Below are positions 61,086-64,000 of a stretch of DNA of 64,000 nt, in pieces. The first letter of the stretch is position 1. Every line of letters begins with the position of its first letter. Source of the DNA: Pomacea canaliculata (taxonomy: Eukaryota; Mollusca; Gastropoda; Architaenioglossa; Ampullariidae); NCBI RefSeq assembly GCF_003073045.1, contig NC_037590.1, forward strand, positions 18,400,708-18,464,707, read 5' to 3'. A model generated the notes under the pieces. The model saw only the letters and a list, made by a program, of their open reading frames with translations, searched no databases and was not told the DNA's origin. The position numbers were made by a program, and so were the translations under genes.

Positions 61086-64000
61086 ACAAGACTTGGTTTT
61101 AGGCATTAGTATTAGAGATTTAATTAACCTCCTGGCCACTGTTTTTGAAAGATTGTCAGAATACCATTTTTTTGACATTTGACATTTTATTTTATTCATT
61201 CACCTCTTGAGGGATATGTAGAAATTTTAACTATGCAGAATCAACATTTCACCCATGCAAAGCTTGAATACACATACACAGAGAAAGTACAAAGATATAC
61301 AAAACTGTTACAGGAAAAAGGAAAGTGTAACAACAATAATAATAAAGGCAAAGCCCTGAATTAAGATATTTAGGCACACATTTAAGTTGTTTCTATTATT
61401 TTTCTATCGGTCTGTACCAGCCCTTCTCTTCCAGGGTGATCTGCTGATTTAAATGGACTATCACCATAACTAAATTTTATTTTTTTTAAAAAGCTTGAGA
61501 TCAACATTGTGAGTTGATTGCAAGGTAGGACTATAGCTGACAATCTTGTTAACAGTAATAGTCATCATAATCTTATTGATTGTATACTATTTTACTCTTT
61601 GTGTAGAAGAACAAGAAATGGATGCATTTAAAATGATACATTTGACAAGTTTGAAGTACACTGTTAGAAACAATAAGTTGTAAATTAATGGTTTGATGCT
61701 GCTTTTTTTTAACTAAAAAAAAAAAAAAAAATGAAAACAGATAACACTGTTTAAGGTGAATCCTGTATTAAAGACTCTGATCACTGTCACTGTAGTTAAA
61801 TGTCAACTCTGATACTTCTTTTTAAAATTTAGTTTTCAAGGCTTCCTGAACAAGGGGTATGTTGCTGCCTGCTTCACAATCAGTGTCTTGTGAATACTTG
61901 TCGAAAGAACATTTTGTCCCATGCATGGAATTTGGGGATACATCATTCCTCTACAAACTAAAGATTTTCGTCCATGCACTTAGTGAAGATTTTTAAAATT
62001 TAGCATGCAGACTCATTCATGTCTCAGTAACAAAATATCTGTCTTTTTTTGCACCCTTAAACAGTGTTAATTATCTTAATTTCCTCTGGGCAATGTTGTG
62101 AAGAATAAGCAAGTTAACTCAGTTAAAATTATTTAGCATCAATATTGATGTAGGTGAACAGGTCTGGCAACTGCAGGAATTTTAACATTTTTGATATTTT
62201 AATGTACTTTTAACTACAGAAGTAATTATAGTTAGAGTTGAATGAGCTTGTGTAAATATGTAAATGTATATAATTCATCAAGTCTTAACTCACAGTCTGC
62301 TTACGGTAACACAATCCTCTCATGTGAGAAAGAGTGAGGAGAGTGAATGTGTGAATGCATGAGCACATGCACAGGCAAGGATACATATACTTGCATGTGC
62401 ATTTAAACATTTTGAATGAGAATTCCTCAAATGACTTTGATCCAAAGGGCATTACTTTTATTTGCTTGTTGTTGCATTTTTGTATTCATGAAAATTTTGG
62501 GTTTTTTTATTTGACTACATAAAAACGGATGAAAACTTGTTAGAAACTGTGAGTTAAGGCTTGTATTTTGTGAACATTTGCACTTAATCTTTAATGCTCC
62601 TCTTTGTGCGTAAGTGCGTGTATATGTCTGTATGTGTACATTTGTGCATATTAATGTATTTATAAAATTTGCTAAAATATACAACATGAAAAATAAAAAG
62701 GATTTTTAGACTGTAACTTGTTAGAAAATAATCCGACCATTTTCAAGATCTAAAGTATAAATAAAAGAGAGAGCATCTTTGCTTCTGCATTAAAGGTGTT
62801 TTAAAATGTGTACAGTATGGAAAATATGTGATAAATATTTCACTTCATTTGCAAATACTGATAACACAAAGAATTAATTTCTTTTCCTTCACTTTATGAT
62901 AGCTTTGTAGAGGTTTCACATGAACTGATATAGCTGTAGTTTGCTAGTGTTCACAGCTTAGTCTTGAAATGGTTGAGACTTTCACATTTCATTTGCATGT
63001 ATTTTTTTGTGCATACTCAATTTTTAATATTTGCTGTGTGTAGATTTAACCATTTCTTAGCAATCGTTAACACTGCTGATTAAAAAATTTTTTTATTTAG
63101 TATAACTTTCAAATAAATTTATGGTGATCAAAAACTGGAAATAAAACACCTTTCCTTTCACAAATTTGGAACCTAAATTATTGCTTTGTCACACATTTTA
63201 GAACATAGTTGCAAGAAAGATATTCATCCAAAAGTAAAATAATATTGTACAGTCAGGGTTGGGACATGCATTTCTAAAATGAAAATTTGCTAATACACAG
63301 TAAGCAGCTTAGGGAATAATATTTTAAAAGTGCAAAATTTTGAATATAAAAATTTTTGCCGCATATTATTTTAAAACTAACTTCTTAGTAATGACTATAT
63401 CATTATGAAACAGATTGTGTTAGATACCACACAGAATTTTACTGCATATATTTAGCCATATGAGTCCCTTTATTCTTGCCTCTTACATGTAATATAGTAC
63501 TAGTTTTGGAAATGTAATGTTTTATCGTGCTTAAATAGATTTAAGAAAGCAAAATCTTTTTGATTTTTTCAAAATTGTGTGATCTCTTTGACTTAGATCC
63601 TGGACACAAGCATTGTGAAATTACTATTTTATAATTCACAGCACTATGCAATGTGGCATTTTTCTTTGTCTGACAAGTGTTCCTTAAATTCTGAACTGTG
63701 TTGTAATTATTTCTTTGATAAAATGTTTTGCTGTGAAGGGCTGTCTACTAATTAGAATGCATAAGAGTTGTTTAACATTTGTTTCTGCTGTTGTGGAGCT
63801 CCTATGTTAAGTACACATAAATGTGGTAATAGATCTCAGTTTAATTTGTGTGTGTGAGAGAGAAAGAGAGAGGGGAGATGGTGTAATAATCTGTATATAT
63901 GCACCTGTATAATCATAGATGAGTGATGTATATATTTATATACATGCATGCAAGTGTGCATGTTTGTATCATGTCAACGTGAATTTATATAGACTATAAC
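61086..64000. other. AT-rich stretch at right edge, no exon recognised
   Basis: I searched for the C-terminal exons of GMPPA (dosage of WSQIKSAG-type and hexapeptide-repeat sequence) and saw none. Short GT/GA repeats occur near 62340 and 63850. Presumably a long GMPPA intron, or the gene ends outside the window. Confidence 0.5.

Overview
This is eukaryotic DNA. It is AT-rich and intron-rich, with short exons that obey GT/AG splicing, long introns and many decayed transposons. The genes are animal genes. One LRRK gene with an ankyrin-rich N-terminus, invertebrate-type kinase motifs and the mix of LINE, SINE, mariner and hAT remnants suggest a lophotrochozoan, most likely a mollusc and perhaps a gastropod; this is inference. 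All exon models below were built by hand from reading frames, splice sites and phase matching.

Layout: (1) 1-4.05 kb is mostly non-coding, with one unrecognised ORF, a 112-bp tandem duplication and a truncated LINE. (2) 4052-7448 (minus) is a six-exon vanin/biotinidase-type amidohydrolase. (3) 7.4-16.2 kb holds no recognisable gene but has a hAT-like element and a SINE with clear target-site duplications. (4) 16218-43114 (minus) is a 37-exon LRRK gene encoding ankyrin repeats, leucine-rich repeats, Roc GTPase, COR, kinase and a WD40-like tail, about 2651 residues. (5) 44.5-45.0 kb (minus) is a weak two-exon candidate. (6) 45387-47240 (plus) is a complete four-exon UBE2E-type ubiquitin-conjugating enzyme. 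(7) 52247 onward (plus) is the 5' half of GMPPA, the regulatory subunit of GDP-mannose pyrophosphorylase; six exons are visible and the rest is not seen in the window. Its introns carry a LINE, a SINE fragment, a complete hAT MITE, a dead mariner and antisense LINE pieces.

The genes do not form a pathway; this is ordinary animal gene neighbourhood. LRRK is a signalling kinase/GTPase, UBE2E works in ubiquitin transfer, GMPPA controls GDP-mannose supply, and the vanin-like enzyme is secreted and hydrolyses an amide substrate.

The most striking sequence-level pattern is a set of seven single-base frame breaks, three in the vanin-like gene and four in LRRK. Most lie in short homopolymers. In each case shifting one base restores a conserved frame and the predicted splice phases. 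Base-level assembly error is the simplest explanation, and gene decay the alternative. I found no convincing novel gene system.
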